Assembly (NCBI GenBank): GCA_021812025.1
Contig: JAKAPD010000020.1
Location: 1 to 7,233 of the forward strand
Length of the DNA: 7,233 nucleotides
Source: Microcaldota archaeon
GTDB taxonomy: Archaea; Micrarchaeota; Micrarchaeia; Micrarchaeales; Micrarchaeaceae
Direction: 5' to 3'
A program made the position numbers and the translations under genes. The notes under the pieces are model-generated. The model saw nothing but the letters and a program-made list of their open reading frames with translations, was not told the DNA's origin and made no database searches. How positions within the stretch are numbered: the stretch's first letter is position 1; the number at the start of each line of letters is the position of its first letter. Positions 5,991-7,233 of this stretch are shown here, in pieces.

Positions 5991-6277
5991 GCATGTTCCC
6001 ACTGGAGATAATGAAAGTGACAGACAAGAGCATGGAGCCGTATCTTAAATACGGCAACTTTATTTTTATAGATAAATGGGGTAGACATTTTGCAGCAAAC
6101 GACGTCGTAGTTTTCTACCATCCCAAAAAGGTTATGCTGCTCGTCAAGAGGATAATAAGAAAGGACGGCGAATCCTTTTTCGTAGAAGGCGATAACAAAG
6201 AGCTTAGCGAGGACAGCAGGCGCTTTGGCCCTGTGCCAAGGGGGAACATAGTAGGCAGGGTCCTTTTCAAAGTCTGA
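5987..6277 (+). CDS. sodX: S26-family peptidase, nickel superoxide dismutase maturation protease
   Basis: This 96-residue protein has the catalytic core of signal peptidase I and little else. Ser15 in Lys-Ser-Met-Glu-Pro is the nucleophile, and Lys54 in Leu-Val-Lys-Arg-Ile is the general base. The later conserved box is Gly68-Asp-Asn followed by Ser-Glu-Asp-Ser-Arg-Arg-Phe-Gly (74-81). There is no membrane anchor before Ser15, so it should be soluble, unlike ordinary signal peptidases. Its start codon overlaps the sodN stop (ATGA, 5987-5990), which points to coupled translation. Bacterial sodN genes are very often followed by such a short S26 protein, which removes the SodN leader to expose the nickel-binding histidine, and the same role is inferred here. 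A general signal peptidase is unlikely given the size, lack of anchor and position. Confidence 0.88.
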   Translation: MSMFPLEIMKVTDKSMEPYLKYGNFIFIDKWGRHFAANDVVVFYHPKKVMLLVKRIIRKDGESFFVEGDNKELSEDSRRFGPVPRGNIVGRVLFKV

Positions 6278-6282
6278 CAACC

Positions 6283-6292
6283 TTTTTTAAAT
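6283..6292 (+). promoter_or_regulatory. T6 tract: end of sodN-sodX and TATA-like element for the next gene
   Basis: TTTTTTAAAT begins six bases after the sodX stop. The T6 run could release RNA polymerase after the sod pair. The TTTTAAAT part could act as a TATA box, placing a transcription start near 6311-6314. That is exactly where the ATG codons of the prepilin peptidase lie, giving a leaderless messenger. Both readings are inference, and read-through from the sod genes is also possible. Confidence 0.4.
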
Positions 6293-6310
6293 TGTACCTT
6301 GCAAATAAGC

Positions 6311-7189
6311 ATGATGGACCAGTCTCTGCTGCTCAGGTTAGTTGCGCTCGTCATAATTGCGTTAGTCTACATGCTCTTCGACATATTCAACAATAGGAAC
6401 GTACCGAGCATATTTGCATATGCTACGCTGGCTGTCGGAGTAGCATTTACGATTTCTTACCTGAATCTGATGACCATGGCAATCAGCTTCGCGATAGCCG
6501 CGATAATATTGTCGCTCGGCTACGTGGTTTACAAGGCCGGCCAGATAGGCGCGGCCGATATAATAGAGTTCGCGGCGCTTTCGATGATCTTGCCGGTACA
6601 GATACCTGGCTTGCTGCTGAACACCTACCAGTACAACATCCCATTCATAGTCTCGATATTCGTCGCTACAGGAATGTCGGCGCTCGTGATCACGCCACTA
6701 TATTATATACCGAGGGCGAAGAGGCTTTTCAAGAAACCGCTCTCCAGTATGGTTAATAGGAAAGACATCTACAAGGGCCTTCTCTACGCGGCAGGCTACC
6801 TTGCCTTTGCCCTCTTCATAATGTACCTCAATGGCTTTGACGTTGTTTCGTTTTCGCTGATCGTGATACTAATGCTGGGTTCGCTGTTTACCGTGGTTTA
6901 CGAGATGCCGATAACCGATTCTATGGTCAGGTTCGTGACGCTGAAGGATTTTGAGGAAGGGGATATCATCGCGTTCAACCTGATGAAAAAAGACGAGATA
7001 GCGAGGGTCAAGAAACAGGTCAGGGGCTTCGACAGGCTCATAACTGGCAGGGTCTTGGCGGAAATGAGGAGAAAGCGGTTCACGAAAAGGCTGCCAGTAT
7101 ATAAGAACGCAGTTCCTCTTGCGCTCCCTATTTTCATAGGTGTGGTGTTGTCCCTGCTCCTTGGGAACCTGGTGTTCCTAATAATATAA
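6311..7189 (+). CDS. Archaeal A24 prepilin / pre-archaellin peptidase
   Basis: This 292-residue polytopic membrane protein is predicted to be an aspartate protease that removes the short class III signal peptides of archaellins and type IV pilin-like proteins, cutting on the cytoplasmic face. Two catalytic aspartates fit the family: Asp24 in Phe-Asp-Ile-Phe-Asn-Asn-Arg-Asn-Val-Pro at the end of the first membrane helix, and Asp83 in Gly-Ala-Ala-Asp, the archaeal form of the GxGD motif, before a hydrophobic helix. About six to eight membrane segments are visible. A basic, soluble-looking region (about 205-260, including Phe-Glu-Glu-Gly-Asp-Ile-Ile-Ala-Phe) and a final helix resemble the C-terminal domain of archaeal A24 peptidases. 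Starts at 6311 and 6314 (adjacent ATGs) are preferred over TTG 6299, because a TATA-like sequence lies about 25 bases upstream. No pilin or archaellin gene is in the window. It might be the FlaK/PibD equivalent, but I assign no symbol. Confidence 0.82.
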   Translation: MMDQSLLLRLVALVIIALVYMLFDIFNNRNVPSIFAYATLAVGVAFTISYLNLMTMAISFAIAAIILSLGYVVYKAGQIGAADIIEFAALSMILPVQIPGLLLNTYQYNIPFIVSIFVATGMSALVITPLYYIPRAKRLFKKPLSSMVNRKDIYKGLLYAAGYLAFALFIMYLNGFDVVSFSLIVILMLGSLFTVVYEMPITDSMVRFVTLKDFEEGDIIAFNLMKKDEIARVKKQVRGFDRLITGRVLAEMRRKRFTKRLPVYKNAVPLALPIFIGVVLSLLLGNLVFLII

Positions 7190-7233
7190 TAACCGATGCA
7201 ATGATTTGCGTGTAGAAGAAAATTGGTAAGCCG
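7190..7233. other. Right-edge non-coding sequence
   Basis: These 44 bases follow the prepilin peptidase stop. I see no start of a convincing gene, no T tract and no hairpin. Two ATG codons (7197, 7201) run into stops within five codons. Confidence 0.5.

Noticed and set aside
6299..6310. TTG start for the prepilin peptidase
   Set aside because: Two ATGs follow at 6311 and 6314, and the TATA-like element at 6283-6292 places transcription start near them. The four extra residues add nothing conserved.

Overview
The window looks archaeal. The leucyl-tRNA synthetase is of the archaeal/eukaryotic type. TATA-like boxes lie about 25-35 bases ahead of several starts. Terminator candidates are simple oligo-T tracts rather than hairpins. 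There is also an archaeal-style class III prepilin peptidase and a small TRAM-domain protein of a kind typical of archaea. Isoleucine ATA and arginine AGG/AGA codons are frequent. Tight packing, zero-gap convergent stops and divergent enzyme sequences would suit a small-genome lineage such as DPANN/Micrarchaeota, but that placement is inference only.

Left part (1-631): the left edge holds the first 19 codons of a minus-strand class I aminoacyl-tRNA synthetase, most like valyl-tRNA synthetase. Upstream of it, on the same strand, is a 110-residue protein with an Arg/Gly-rich N-terminus and a C-terminal TRAM RNA-binding domain. A T-rich terminator candidate separates the two. A short divergent promoter region follows.

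Central part (632-5384): two plus-strand genes come first, a 116-residue protein I do not recognise and a lipoate-protein ligase A-like protein that has lost the usual catalytic lysine. The ligase-like gene meets a minus-strand pair head-on at directly abutting stop codons. That pair is leucyl-tRNA synthetase followed by a HAD-family hydrolase whose start region overlaps or nearly touches the synthetase stop.

Right part (5385-7233): a short divergent promoter with a palindromic TATA element separates leucyl-tRNA synthetase from a compact nickel superoxide dismutase module. This is sodN, with its nickel-hook sequence placed after a 26-residue leader, and then a 96-residue S26-family peptidase (sodX-like) joined by an ATGA stop/start overlap. 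The peptidase is expected to cut the leader so that the new N-terminal histidine can join two cysteines in binding nickel. Next comes an archaeal A24 prepilin (pre-archaellin) peptidase, probably with its own promoter and a near-leaderless transcript.

The most noteworthy items are the NiSOD plus dedicated protease pair in an archaeal setting, changes in the enzyme around the nickel hook, and the lipoate ligase homologue with an altered active site. No tRNA, rRNA, CRISPR array, insertion sequence or long repeat was seen, and no gene-free stretch exceeds about 160 bases.
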